Positions 1-8,590 of a DNA stretch of 64,000 nucleotides are shown here, piece after piece (the first letter of the stretch is position 1; each line of letters starts with the position of its first letter). The notes under the pieces were generated by a model. It was given only the letters and a program-made list of their open reading frames with translations. It did not search any database and was not told the DNA's origin. The stretch lies in the NCBI RefSeq assembly GCF_041505935.1, contig NZ_CP140110.1. One strand, given 5' to 3'. This DNA is from Fervidobacterium_A thailandense (lineage in GTDB: Bacteria > Thermotogota > Thermotogae > Thermotogales > Fervidobacteriaceae). The translations under genes were made by a program, and so were the position numbers.

Positions 1-1737
1 TTTTTCCTTTAGTGTCCAGTCAAGCCAAGTTGTTTCGTTATCCTGACAGTACGCGTTGTTGTTACCGTACTGGGTTCTGAACATCTCGTCACCCATGAGG
101 ATCATGGGGGTGCCGTGTGAAACCATCAGTATAGCGAAGAAATTCTTCACCTGCTGCTTTCTTATGCGGATTATTTCTGGATCATCCGTGTCACCTTCGA
201 CTCCCCAGTTATAGCTAAAGTTCTCGTCAGCTCCATCTTTGTTCCCTTCACCGTTTGCTTCGTTGTGTTTTTGGTTGTACGAAACCAGGTCCCTCATCGT
301 AAAACCATCATGGCAAGTTATGAAGTTTATGCTTGCGTGCGGTTTCCTGTTGTAGTACAGATCCGGACTACCCGCTATCCGGAGCATCAACTCCTGGATG
401 ACGCCGTTGTCGCCCCGTATAAATCTCCTAACGCAATCCCTGTATTTGCCGTTCCACTCGGCCCATCCTTCGGGAAATTGTCCAAGATGATATCCACCTG
501 CCGCGTCCCATCCTTCAGCTATGAGTTTCAGTTTTCCGACGATCGGGTCTTCTGCGATATCTTTCAACAGCGACAAATCCCCTATCCATCGTCCGTCGGG
601 CGTGCGACCGAGCACGGAGGCAAGATCAAACCGGAAACCGTCAACGTGCATCTCGGTTGCCCAGTAACGCAGACTATCTATTATCATTTCCTTCACGACC
701 GGATGGTTGCAGTTGAGCGTGTTACCACAACCAGAGTAGTTCAAGTAATACCTTTTGTTCGTTGGATTTAGCATGTAGTAGATTTCGTTATCTATACCTC
801 TAAAGCACAGCGTGGGCCCCTTTTCGCTACCCTCGCCTGTGTGGTTGTACACAACATCGAGGATGACCTCGAAACCGTGTCTGTGAAGTTCCTTGACGAA
901 ATCCTTGAACAAAAACACCTGTTCCCCGAGCTTCAAACCAACTGAATAGTTGCCAGTCACCGCGAAAAAGTTCAATGGATTGTATCCCCAAACGTCTTTG
1001 AGCCTTTCACCGGTGAAGGGATTAACATTCGGATTGGAGTTCAGATTGAACTCGAATATGGGCATCAATTCTATTGTCGTAACTCCAAGTTCTTTCAAGT
1101 GGTCGAGCTTTTCTATTATCCCAAGAAAGGTACCGGGGAACTTTACCTTAGACGTTGGACTTATCGTAAACAAGCGTACGTGCATCTCGTAAATGATCGT
1201 CTCGTTCCAGGGAATGTGCAGTTGTCTATCGTCGCCCCAATCGTACTTCGAGTCGTCTATCACTATGGACTTTATCATACTCGTAGCTGAATCGAGTGTT
1301 GAAAATGATAGATCTTGCATCGGGGAATTGGGGTCATAACCGTAAACCGCGGGATCGTCCCAGTCGAAAAACGTGGTTATGGCCTTCGCGTACGGATCGA
1401 TCAACAATTTATTTTTGTTGAACCTCTTGCCGTTTATCGGATCGTACGGACCGTCTATACGCCATCCGTAGTACTGTCCATGACCAACACCGTAAACATA
1501 GATGTGCCATATATCACCGGTTTTGTTCTTGACCGGATCAAGAACGAATCTGTGTGACGGTGTTACATCGTAGTAATTTTGGTACAGTTCAAGGACAACA
1601 CTGGTTGCGTTCCGTGAGAATATTGCAAAGTTCGTCCCCGTTTCATCCGGTGTTGCCCCAAGCCTCGGATACCCACGCTTCGTTCTGAGCTTGACCTCCG
1701 GACCAGGATTCTTGTATTGGGCTGGGTAATCGGGCAT
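1..1737 (-). CDS. glgX: Glycogen debranching enzyme (GlgX/isoamylase, GH13), C-terminus outside window
   Basis: Cleaves alpha-1,6 branches of glycogen or limit dextrins in the cytoplasm. The reading frame runs open from an ATG at 1737 to the left edge (579 codons, no stop), so the protein is partial. The N-terminal part (about residues 10-120: GATPDETGTNFAIFS, YGWRIDGPYDP) is the CBM48-like domain. The GH13 barrel shows DVVYNHTGEG, the nucleophile region DGFRFDLASVLG, the acid/base region LIAEGWDAAGGY and the third carboxylate in FITCHDGF. The Y(G)W(R)IDGPYDP and NHTGEGS signatures fit GlgX/TreX rather than pullulanase. The start is preceded by GGGGTGGTT. It lies 14 bases downstream of the polyprenyl synthase gene and probably shares its transcript. 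Family call is firm; exact substrate (glycogen versus starch) is inferred. Confidence 0.93.
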   Translation of the reverse strand, partial: MPDYPAQYKNPGPEVKLRTKRGYPRLGATPDETGTNFAIFSRNATSVVLELYQNYYDVTPSHRFVLDPVKNKTGDIWHIYVYGVGHGQYYGWRIDGPYDPINGKRFNKNKLLIDPYAKAITTFFDWDDPAVYGYDPNSPMQDLSFSTLDSATSMIKSIVIDDSKYDWGDDRQLHIPWNETIIYEMHVRLFTISPTSKVKFPGTFLGIIEKLDHLKELGVTTIELMPIFEFNLNSNPNVNPFTGERLKDVWGYNPLNFFAVTGNYSVGLKLGEQVFLFKDFVKELHRHGFEVILDVVYNHTGEGSEKGPTLCFRGIDNEIYYMLNPTNKRYYLNYSGCGNTLNCNHPVVKEMIIDSLRYWATEMHVDGFRFDLASVLGRTPDGRWIGDLSLLKDIAEDPIVGKLKLIAEGWDAAGGYHLGQFPEGWAEWNGKYRDCVRRFIRGDNGVIQELMLRIAGSPDLYYNRKPHASINFITCHDGFTMRDLVSYNQKHNEANGEGNKDGADENFSYNWGVEGDTDDPEIIRIRKQQVKNFFAILMVSHGTPMILMGDEMFRTQYGNNNAYCQDNETTWLDWTLKEK

Positions 1738-1751
1738 ATCAACCACCCCGC

Positions 1752-2774
1752 TTAAGTTTCAGCGATCCTTGTCACTAAAATCTTTATTTTTTCTTTGTAC
1801 TCGCTTGAGATCTTCAGTTCCTCGAGTAGCTTGAGTCCCTCACTAACCAACGACTCTATCTTCTTTCGAACCACATCCAGCGCCCCAGAATTTCGTATGT
1901 ATTCCGCAATTCTTTCGATCTCCTCTGGAAGCTTGTCCTTCCGGTTAATCAGCCCGATGATTTCCTCGCGGGCTTCTGGTAGCAATTTGAGAGCCGTTTG
2001 CAAGAGTGCGGTAAACTTTCCCTCCTGAATATCGTTTGTAGACTTCCTCTCACCACCGAAAACACCGTAGATATCGTCCCTGTACTGGAATGCTATTCCA
2101 ACCTTCTCGCCAAATTTGATGATCCTTGATTCCTCTTCAGAATCGTTACCACCCGTCAAGAGGTATCCGAAGACCAGAGGATAGGAGAAAGTATAGTAGG
2201 CTGTTTTCAAACAAGATATCTCGGTGGGAACTTCGCTGTCCACGGCTCCCTCGTCAATGCGCCCAGAGTAGATGATATCGAGCAACTGTCCAAAGCCAGT
2301 CAACACATAGCATTTTGAGAAAGCGTCGATCAACCTTCTCAAAGTCAAATAGTCAACACTCAGCAGAGCAAAGTAGCGTATGCAGTGAAAAGACAGTATG
2401 TCTCCTATCACGATTGCGACATCCTTCCCAAGCTTTTCGTCCCTTAATGCATTCCCTATAGTCACGTGTACCGTGGGTTTTCCACGTCTGAAGTTTGAAT
2501 CGTCTATAACATCGTCGTGTATGAGCAGAAAATTGTGCATAATCTCCACAACTGCAGCCAACGTCAGTGCATCCTCAAAATTGCGTCCTCCGTAACCAAG
2601 GTAAGAGTAAAGTAATAGTGTGGGGCGCAGCCGTTTTCCAGAATTCATCACAAATTCTTTCGATACCTCGATGTACGTTTTGAGTTGCTCAGGAACCTGG
2701 ATTATCAATTCCTGTACGATTTTCTCAATTCGCCTTTCCAACAAAGAAGCAAAGGATTCGTTCGATTCAATCAT
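1752..2774 (-). CDS. Polyprenyl diphosphate synthase (trans-isoprenyl synthase)
   Basis: Condenses isopentenyl diphosphate onto an allylic diphosphate to make the C20 or longer chains used for quinone, carotenoid or carrier lipids. The 340-residue protein has GKRLRPTLLL near residue 47, the first aspartate-rich motif in LIHDDVIDDSNFRRGKPTVH and the second in FQYRDDIYGVFG. The second motif is DDIYG, without the usual last Asp (DDxxD), a variation seen among members of the family. Start ATG follows a GGGGG stretch. It heads a leftward unit with glgX, a metabolically unrelated partner. Product chain length cannot be read from the sequence with confidence. Confidence 0.88.
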   Translation of the reverse strand: MIESNESFASLLERRIEKIVQELIIQVPEQLKTYIEVSKEFVMNSGKRLRPTLLLYSYLGYGGRNFEDALTLAAVVEIMHNFLLIHDDVIDDSNFRRGKPTVHVTIGNALRDEKLGKDVAIVIGDILSFHCIRYFALLSVDYLTLRRLIDAFSKCYVLTGFGQLLDIIYSGRIDEGAVDSEVPTEISCLKTAYYTFSYPLVFGYLLTGGNDSEEESRIIKFGEKVGIAFQYRDDIYGVFGGERKSTNDIQEGKFTALLQTALKLLPEAREEIIGLINRKDKLPEEIERIAEYIRNSGALDVVRKKIESLVSEGLKLLEELKISSEYKEKIKILVTRIAET

Positions 2775-2818
2775 TTGTTAACCCCCGTTTCACCCGAATT
2801 CGACCATCGACAAACGAA

Positions 2819-2824
2819 ATTATA
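2819..2824 (-). promoter_or_regulatory. -10 box for the polyprenyl synthase/glgX unit
   Basis: A perfect TATAAT on the minus strand (reads ATTATA on plus), 45 bases upstream of the start codon. No good -35 hexamer is visible 16-18 bases further upstream. Confidence 0.45.
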
Positions 2825-2862
2825 GCACAGAATCCCCTGAGCGGCATCCACCGAAAGCGTCC

Positions 2863-2891
2863 TTCAAATTACCTCTACGCTGTGGTATAAT
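2863..2891 (+). promoter_or_regulatory. Sigma-70-type promoter for holB-ricT
   Basis: TTCAAA (2863-2868), 17-base spacer, TATAAT (2886-2891). The predicted transcript start is about 30 bases upstream of the TTG start of holB. It is divergent from the leftward promoter at 2819. Confidence 0.65.
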
Positions 2892-2930
2892 AAAAAAGCC
2901 GAAATTTTCGATGGATTTTGGGGTGGGAAG

Positions 2931-3809
2931 TTGAATAGCATAGAGGAACGTCTCAAGACGTTCTTAGAACCAGGAAAATCGTACGGATTGGTTGTACACA
3001 ACATCGGCTATGCGAAAAGAATAATCGAAAGCTTGTCAAACTGGCTGGATATCACCAATCCCGAGCGTACGTTGATCCTTTCGCCGGAGAACAACATCGG
3101 TATTGACGAAGTAAGAAGGGTCATAGAGTTCCTCGAGTTCAAATCTTCTCGAGGATTTAAGACGGTAATTGTTTACGAAGCTGACAAGTTCACCGAGGAG
3201 GCAGCCAACGCTTTTCTGAAAACACTTGAGGAACCCCCGCAGTACGCGATGATATTACTCGTCACATCGAGATGGCAAGTGCTTTTACCCACGATAAGGA
3301 GCCGACTGTCTCTAATACGAGTACCGTTCAAGGTTGACACGAACTTGGAAAACGAATTTGAGTCGTTGGTTGCGTTTTGGAACTATGAACACCTTGAGCG
3401 ACTCAAGAAAGGGGATTTTAAAGTACTGAAAGACGTACGGGAAATTGTAAAGTCAAATGACGAATTGGAGAGACTTGTTAGTATCAAAAACCTACTTGAA
3501 GAGCGCCTTGGGGATAAAAAAGCAATCCTCCAGCTGGCTAGTGAACTCTCCGTTCATTCGGATTTCCAACTTCTAAAGATTTTCTCCAAGGTCGTAGCGT
3601 GGCTTTATTACTCGTCAGAAGGATTCAGTGAGGATTATAAACTCAAGTACATCAAGATTTGCGATGAGATTCAGAGAAGCAAACTTGCCAATTTCAATTA
3701 CGCACTAACTTACTACACGCTACTCTTGGGATTAATTGCGGAACGCAAGCAGATTGTGGACGTGTTAAGTGAAACACAGGAAGAAGTAGCGGAAAACGAC
3801 AACACGTAG
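2931..3809 (+). CDS. holB: DNA polymerase III delta-prime-like clamp-loader subunit
   Basis: Part of the clamp loader that opens and loads the beta sliding clamp. The 292-residue protein shows EADKFTEEAANAFLKTLEEPP at about residue 82, the clamp-loader AAA+ signature region, and TIRSRL where active ATPase subunits have SRC. No Walker A loop is visible, as in delta-prime subunits that do not hydrolyse ATP. The start is a TTG preceded by GGGTGGGAAG; the nearby upstream ATG at 2911 runs into a stop at once, so TTG is the supported start. Gene order holB then ricT matches the Firmicutes holB-yaaT arrangement. Confident about the family, slightly less about delta-prime versus another small clamp-loader paralogue. 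Confidence 0.85.
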   Translation: MNSIEERLKTFLEPGKSYGLVVHNIGYAKRIIESLSNWLDITNPERTLILSPENNIGIDEVRRVIEFLEFKSSRGFKTVIVYEADKFTEEAANAFLKTLEEPPQYAMILLVTSRWQVLLPTIRSRLSLIRVPFKVDTNLENEFESLVAFWNYEHLERLKKGDFKVLKDVREIVKSNDELERLVSIKNLLEERLGDKKAILQLASELSVHSDFQLLKIFSKVVAWLYYSSEGFSEDYKLKYIKICDEIQRSKLANFNYALTYYTLLLGLIAERKQIVDVLSETQEEVAENDNT

Positions 3810-3850
3810 TAAGTCTTCAGAAAAACTGTAGGAGCGGAAGAGGTGATTGA

Positions 3851-4747
3851 ATGAGCCTGCAGGCGACAGTTTACGGAGTGGAGTTAATGCCACTTGGAAA
3901 AATCATCTATTACGCAGATAACGGAGAGCAATTCAACTACGGTGATTACGCGATAGTGCTCAGCGAATTCGGTGTCGATTACGGAAGGGTACTACTTGGT
4001 CCAAAAGAAATAAGTATTGACGATGTGGGCTACGAAATAAAGTCTATAATCAGAAAAGCCACTCCGGAGGATATAGAAATCATTCAAGAAAACGAAGAAA
4101 TTGCCAAGCGTGCGAGGGAAGTCACGATCGAGTTGGTAAAAAAGCATCAACTACCGATGAAAGTTCTTCAATCAAAGTACATTTTCGACCGCACCAAATT
4201 GGTTGTCTACTTCAGTTCGAAAACGCGTGTGGATTTTCGCGAACTTGTTAAGGACATCGCAAAGGAGTTTAGGACCAGGATTGAGCTCAGGCAAGTTGGT
4301 GCCCGAGACGAAATGAAGTTCATAAAAGGGCTCGGTTTGTGCGGAAGAAAGAGCTGTTGTTCATATTTCCTCAGGGAGTTTGAAAGCATCACACTCAAAC
4401 ACGCCAAAAAGCAGCAGATGATGATAAATACAGCAAAGATCACAGGTCCGTGTGGCAGGTTACTCTGTTGCCTGATGTTCGAACACGACTTCTATGTTGA
4501 GGCACTTAAAAACATCCCGGACGAAGGTTCAACGATTTTCTACGACGGAAAGATCGCCAAAGTTATCACGGTAAACGTCTTCCTCTCCAGAGTGACGTTA
4601 CAAACCGAAGACGGGGAGATGGTCGCACTACCTTTCTCGTACTTCAAGGAGGGGGAACATGCCGGAAGTTGGAAAGTTATTGATCGTGGTAGGCGTGATG
4701 ATGATAATAGCTGGCTTGATAATGTACCTGATACCGAAGATGAATAA
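3851..4747 (+). CDS. ricT: PSP1-domain protein, RicT/YaaT family
   Basis: In Bacillus subtilis the homologue YaaT/RicT joins RicA and RicF in an Fe-S complex that affects RNase Y and cell fate; the role in Thermotogota is unknown. The 298-residue protein carries the PSP1 C-terminal core with two cysteine clusters, GLCGRKSCCSYF (about residues 160-171) and GPCGRLLCCLMFEH (about 198-211), positioned to bind iron-sulfur or zinc. ATG start with GAGGTGATTG upstream, 41 bases after holB, and probably co-transcribed. Its last 89 bases are also the beginning of the next gene in another frame. Family call is secure. Confidence 0.9.
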   Translation: MSLQATVYGVELMPLGKIIYYADNGEQFNYGDYAIVLSEFGVDYGRVLLGPKEISIDDVGYEIKSIIRKATPEDIEIIQENEEIAKRAREVTIELVKKHQLPMKVLQSKYIFDRTKLVVYFSSKTRVDFRELVKDIAKEFRTRIELRQVGARDEMKFIKGLGLCGRKSCCSYFLREFESITLKHAKKQQMMINTAKITGPCGRLLCCLMFEHDFYVEALKNIPDEGSTIFYDGKIAKVITVNVFLSRVTLQTEDGEMVALPFSYFKEGEHAGSWKVIDRGRRDDDNSWLDNVPDTEDE

Positions 4748-4880
4748 CCTCAGGTGGCTACCAGGCGACATCGTAATCCGCCGTAAAAACTTTGTCTTCA
4801 TATTTCCGATAACCACGATGATCATAGTGAGCGTGGTGCTCACAGTTATTTTAAACATCATTTCGAAACTACTAAAGTGA
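4659..4880 (+). CDS. DUF2905 small membrane protein
   Basis: A 73-residue protein with two hydrophobic segments (about residues 5-24 and 48-70) around NNLRWLPGDIVIRRKNFVFIFP, the typical core of DUF2905. Function unknown. The start ATG at 4659 lies inside ricT, preceded by an excellent AAGGAGGGGG, and the N-terminal PEVGKLLIVVG is the conserved family start, so the 89-base out-of-frame overlap with ricT looks genuine rather than a mis-called start. It is translationally tied to ricT by position. Confidence 0.85.
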   Translation: MPEVGKLLIVVGVMMIIAGLIMYLIPKMNNLRWLPGDIVIRRKNFVFIFPITTMIIVSVVLTVILNIISKLLK

Positions 4881-4960
4881 ACTTTGAACGAGTTCGGCGT
4901 TCTCAGTGTCTAATAACCTGGAACGTCCGTTGCACACTACCGTGTGAGGTTGGTGATAGC

Positions 4961-5773
4961 ATGAGGAGGCAAGCGGTAACTTCTATTGTTTTGATTTTCC
5001 TGTTGATTCCTTTGGTAACGTTGCTCGCTCAGGAAGCCAAATTAGTGCTTGTACGCCAGATAACGCCTACCTTTCCGGACTCATTGTACAAATCCGTCGG
5101 GACACGGACGTTCAACGTACAGTACATCCAGCTGTTCCTGGAGCAAGATTACAAAGCTTACATTGTGAAAGCGTGGCGGTTCCAACCAACCGGCGCAGCT
5201 TTTAACTACATCGTAAAGCTTGTCGATCCGGTCAGCAAAAAGGAGTACGTTTACCAGTTTCCAGGTATAAGAAGCGCATCTTACGTGCGATTGGCACCCG
5301 TTTTGGTGATCTGCCCACAAAATTTCAGGATCTTCATCAACGAACAGGAATTACCCTATGAAACCTACAGTACACCGCAACAGGGTGCGGAGATACCCGT
5401 TGTGGGCGATTTCGGAGGTCCCATAGTGCGCATACTGCGAAGAATGACCAATACTTTCGAGGAAATCTCGGAAGGTGTGAGCGTCTCAAAGCAGGATGAA
5501 CTCTTCATCCAAATCGTAGCTGGTACCTTCCCCACCGGAGGCTACTCGATAGAGGTTCAAGAGCCCGATATCGTCTACCCTGTCAGCGGAAAAAGAGGTC
5601 GAATCACGATCGTAGGGAAATTTTTACGACCTGGTAAGGGAGATGTAGTGACTCAGGCCTTCACTACGCCAACGAAAACCGTTGAAATCGGCAAGCTCCC
5701 GGCAGGAGAGTACGATATTATTGTGAAAATCGACGGACTGGGGGAGTTCCTCAGAACATTGACGGTCAAGTGA
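4961..5773 (+). CDS. Exported protein with a C-terminal PrcB_C-like domain
   Basis: A 270-residue protein starting MRRQAVTSIVLIFLLIPLV, a signal peptide or N-anchor with possible cleavage after LLAQ. About residues 170-260 (VAGTFPTGGYSIEVQEPD, then KTVEIGKLPAGEYDIIVKI) resemble the PrcB C-terminal domain, known from a protease-associated protein of oral spirochaetes. An open frame reaches up to 4877, but the ATG at 4961 is followed directly by the signal peptide and preceded by GAGGTTGGTGA. It is thought to lie outside the cytoplasmic membrane. The specific function is not known. Confidence 0.75.
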   Translation: MRRQAVTSIVLIFLLIPLVTLLAQEAKLVLVRQITPTFPDSLYKSVGTRTFNVQYIQLFLEQDYKAYIVKAWRFQPTGAAFNYIVKLVDPVSKKEYVYQFPGIRSASYVRLAPVLVICPQNFRIFINEQELPYETYSTPQQGAEIPVVGDFGGPIVRILRRMTNTFEEISEGVSVSKQDELFIQIVAGTFPTGGYSIEVQEPDIVYPVSGKRGRITIVGKFLRPGKGDVVTQAFTTPTKTVEIGKLPAGEYDIIVKIDGLGEFLRTLTVK

Positions 5774-5808
5774 TTTTCATGATTTCCAATGATTGGGTGG
5801 TGAACGTG

Positions 5809-6726
5809 ATGAGAGCTGGGACGTCCAATCGATTTATCCGAATTTCGCGGGAAGTGACTGAAAGCTTGGAAAAAGGTTTACCGGTTGTCGCGCTCGAAAC
5901 GACCGTTTTGGCACACGGTTTGCCACATCCTCAAAACTTGGAGTTAGCAAGGGAAATAGACGAAATCTGTAGGTCAAACGGTGTCGTACCCGCTCCAATT
6001 GGAATTCTTCGCGGGGAAATTATCGTCGGGATGAGTTTCGAAGAACTTAACATTCTGATCTCGGACGAACCATTGAAAATCGGTACGCGGGAGATTCCGT
6101 ACGCGGTGGCGATGAAAAAATCCGCTGCAACGACCGTCAGTGCAACTGTGAGGATTGCGAAAATCGTTGGGATAGATGTTTTCGCAACCGGTGGAATAGG
6201 TGGTGTACACCCGGGGGATTGGGATGTGTCGCAAGACATAACGGAAATGTGCAAGAGTGCCTGCATCGTTGTTAGCTCCGGTTGCAAATCTATTTTGGAT
6301 GTGCGGAAAACGATCGAGTTCCTCGAAACGTTCCAGGTTACGGTGGTTGGATACAAAACGAAAAAGTTTCCCATATTTTACGAAGGCCTTTCCGATTACG
6401 ATTTGGATTACACAGTTGAGCATCCGGAAGAGGTTGCGACTATGTTCAAACTTAAAAGGGAACTTGCAATGGAGGGTTCCATACTCGTTGCCAACCCCAT
6501 CCCTTCCGAGTACGCTATTTCGGAATCGGAAGTTCAAGCTCTGATAAACACGGCGCTAACCGAATGCTTTGAAAGAGGAATAACGGGAAAGGCAGTGACG
6601 CCATACTTACTTTCCAGGGTGGCTGAACTCAGCGGTGGAAGGACGATAAAGGCCAACGTTGAGTTGATCAAGAACAACGTGAAACTTGCGTGCGAAATAG
6701 CGAAAGAACTTACCGAGATGAGATAA
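5809..6726 (+). CDS. psuG: Pseudouridine-5'-phosphate glycosidase
   Basis: Reversibly cleaves pseudouridine 5'-phosphate to uracil and ribose 5-phosphate, part of pseudouridine salvage. The 305-residue protein has ALETTVLAHGLPHPQN (catalytic Glu region), FATGGIGGVHPGDWDVSQDI (metal-binding Asp region) and SSGCKSILD, in which the Lys is the catalytic lysine of the family. Upstream in-frame starts exist at 5770 (GTG) and 5779, but the ATG at 5809 has GGGTGGTGA nine bases ahead. No pseudouridine kinase gene (psuK) is adjacent, so the substrate phosphate must come from elsewhere. Confidence 0.92.
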   Translation: MRAGTSNRFIRISREVTESLEKGLPVVALETTVLAHGLPHPQNLELAREIDEICRSNGVVPAPIGILRGEIIVGMSFEELNILISDEPLKIGTREIPYAVAMKKSAATTVSATVRIAKIVGIDVFATGGIGGVHPGDWDVSQDITEMCKSACIVVSSGCKSILDVRKTIEFLETFQVTVVGYKTKKFPIFYEGLSDYDLDYTVEHPEEVATMFKLKRELAMEGSILVANPIPSEYAISESEVQALINTALTECFERGITGKAVTPYLLSRVAELSGGRTIKANVELIKNNVKLACEIAKELTEMR

Positions 6727-6751
6727 CGATTGAACCGGTAGATTCGAGAGG

Positions 6752-7651
6752 ATGAACCAGATGGTTCAAAAGGAAAGAGTGACGAACGACAAAGCACCAA
6801 AACTTGAGCAAAAACTGGTACTTTCGAAAACAGAACGTTTTTATTTAAAGGTGCTCGAAGCACCTTTTTCTTTACTCAAAGAGCGTTTCGGTATCACCTT
6901 CGAACTGAACGAAGACATCATACCAACAGCTGAAGATCTCCACATAACGCTCTTTAGAATGCTCCCTGTTTTGAACCTTTCCGACGAAGACGAAAAAATA
7001 GCCGAATTCGTAGTTTATAACATAGACAGCTCGGGAAGGTTGAGAATCACCGCGGAGGAGATTTCTAACATTTACGGCATCGACAAATCCAAAGCAAGCA
7101 AAATCATCCAACTGGTCATGGATACGTTTTCGGAAGAAATTTCGACACTGTCATCCTCAATCCCATTCGAACATTACATTCAGCCGGATGTTTTCATTGA
7201 CTTAGAACACGTTGAAGTTCGCCAGATCACAGTGAAAGATCCATTACTACAGAAGGCTCTCGAGTTTAGGAATGAAACGCTTCTCAAAATTGCGGAGCTT
7301 GTTCGTAAGGTCAACGAGTATTTTTTCAAAGGCCTGAGAAAGTATCCTCAGGTTATCACAATGAGTTATGCTGCGAGAACCTTGGGGATGAGCGTTTCCA
7401 CGATAAGCAGGGCTGTTCGCGATAAGTTTGCAAGCACACCACGCGGTACGTTACCTCTTCGCGTGTTTTTCGGTAAAGGCACAAACAAAGAGTTCGTAAT
7501 TCACGAAATTCGCGATCTTCTTGCTAAATACCCAAATCTCACGGATCGCGAACTGTCCGTACTCCTACGTTCGGTTGGACTCAACATCTCCAGGAGAACG
7601 GTGAACAAATACAGGAACATGCTCGAGAAGACGGGAAGGTTAAACGAGTAG
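6752..7651 (+). CDS. rpoN: RNA polymerase sigma-54 factor, short form
   Basis: Directs RNA polymerase to -24/-12 promoters that need an AAA+ activator. The C-terminal half is diagnostic: NETLLKIAELV, the helix-turn-helix MSYAARTLGMSVSTISRAVR, TPRGTLPLRVFF, and the RpoN box SRRTVNKYRNML. At 299 residues it is far shorter than the usual 400-500. The N-terminal activator-interacting region I, normally Gln/Leu-rich, is reduced to about LVLSKTERFYLKVLEAPF and the acidic linker is nearly absent. The ATG at 6761 has better spacing to GAGAGGA and may be the true start. It converges with sufB, the 3' ends overlapping by 12 bases. Confidence 0.88.
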   Translation: MNQMVQKERVTNDKAPKLEQKLVLSKTERFYLKVLEAPFSLLKERFGITFELNEDIIPTAEDLHITLFRMLPVLNLSDEDEKIAEFVVYNIDSSGRLRITAEEISNIYGIDKSKASKIIQLVMDTFSEEISTLSSSIPFEHYIQPDVFIDLEHVEVRQITVKDPLLQKALEFRNETLLKIAELVRKVNEYFFKGLRKYPQVITMSYAARTLGMSVSTISRAVRDKFASTPRGTLPLRVFFGKGTNKEFVIHEIRDLLAKYPNLTDRELSVLLRSVGLNISRRTVNKYRNMLEKTGRLNE

Positions 7652-8590
7652 TCCCTTGATCACTAAATCGGTTGCCTCGTCTTCCGTTAGTCCCTTTGCC
7701 ATGAGTGTTTCAAGTTGTTTTTGATTGACACGTCCGATTGACGCTTCGTGAGTTAATTCGGCCAAGTCGTTCGTAATCTTCAGAATAGGAGTTGTAGAAA
7801 CAACCACTTCGTCACCTTTTGTTATCTCCTCGCAAGAGATATGTGCCCTCGAGTGCGGAGCGTTTCCGTACGCCTCGTTAACAACGTTTACCCTTGCCCG
7901 ATCAAGTCCAACAACAACCGTTTTTGCCAATCCGCGTGCTGCTTCGCCGTTGAGGTACACCACTTCGTTTATGTCAACTTCGTCATTTTGGCTCGCCTTA
8001 ACTTTTGAAACCAGTTCTCCAACTGAATTCTCTTCCAGCGTCAAGAACATTCGCACATCGAGCTTCCCAACACGAGTTTTTGTTAGGTGGAATTCATTTT
8101 TATAAATACCATCCTTTCGTACAGTAGCGTTCGTGGTCGTTTTCAAGGTTATCGTTCCAGCGTCACTGTGATAATGCTCGTCGCTGTATTCCATAAAGCC
8201 ACCTTCTTCGACCAAAACGTTGGAGATGGCCTCGTGTGTGAACTCTTCGACCTGCGGAAATACACAATGCGCTACAAATTTCACCTTTGCACCTTTACCA
8301 ACGCGGATGTTGAAAACAACACGTTGATATCCTTTCTTCTCCACGTATCCTGTACAAACGTGAACGGGCAGGGGAATCTCCGCACCATCCTCGACCACAA
8401 TGTCCACCTTCACACCGTTTTCGATAGATTCGTGCGTCAGCCTCAGACCGGGCACGTTGTTCAAACCGATAACCCTGTTCCCGCTGATTATTATTGACGC
8501 GAAGCGCTTGTCCAAGAACCTGGAAGCATCCGTACCAAGCTGTTCGGCAGCCTTTACTATCGTCTCAAATTCCTTCCTCACGTCCATCAT
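7640..8590 (-). CDS. sufB: SUF scaffold protein, minimal SmsB/SufB-like
   Basis: Scaffold on which Fe-S clusters are assembled with the SufC ATPase. The 316-residue protein belongs to the SufB/SufD family: RVGKGAKVKFVAHCVFP in the beta-helix core and the C-terminal NAPHSRAHISCEE and LTHEASIGRVNQKQLETLMAKGL, where the Glu/Ser/Ile motif and the ISC cysteine match SufB. It is much shorter than E. coli SufB (about 495) and resembles the two-gene SMS type of archaea and early-branching anaerobes. The start overlaps the sufC stop by 4 bases, so the two are coupled. No sufD, sufS or sufU gene follows; a cysteine desulfurase must be elsewhere. Confidence 0.88.
   Translation of the reverse strand: MMDVRKEFETIVKAAEQLGTDASRFLDKRFASIIISGNRVIGLNNVPGLRLTHESIENGVKVDIVVEDGAEIPLPVHVCTGYVEKKGYQRVVFNIRVGKGAKVKFVAHCVFPQVEEFTHEAISNVLVEEGGFMEYSDEHYHSDAGTITLKTTTNATVRKDGIYKNEFHLTKTRVGKLDVRMFLTLEENSVGELVSKVKASQNDEVDINEVVYLNGEAARGLAKTVVVGLDRARVNVVNEAYGNAPHSRAHISCEEITKGDEVVVSTTPILKITNDLAELTHEASIGRVNQKQLETLMAKGLTEDEATDLVIKGLLV

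Noticed and set aside
5931..6537. Long antisense open frames opposite psuG (147 and 187 codons)
   Set aside because: The plus-strand gene is clearly psuG; the antisense frames show no family features and no ribosome site.
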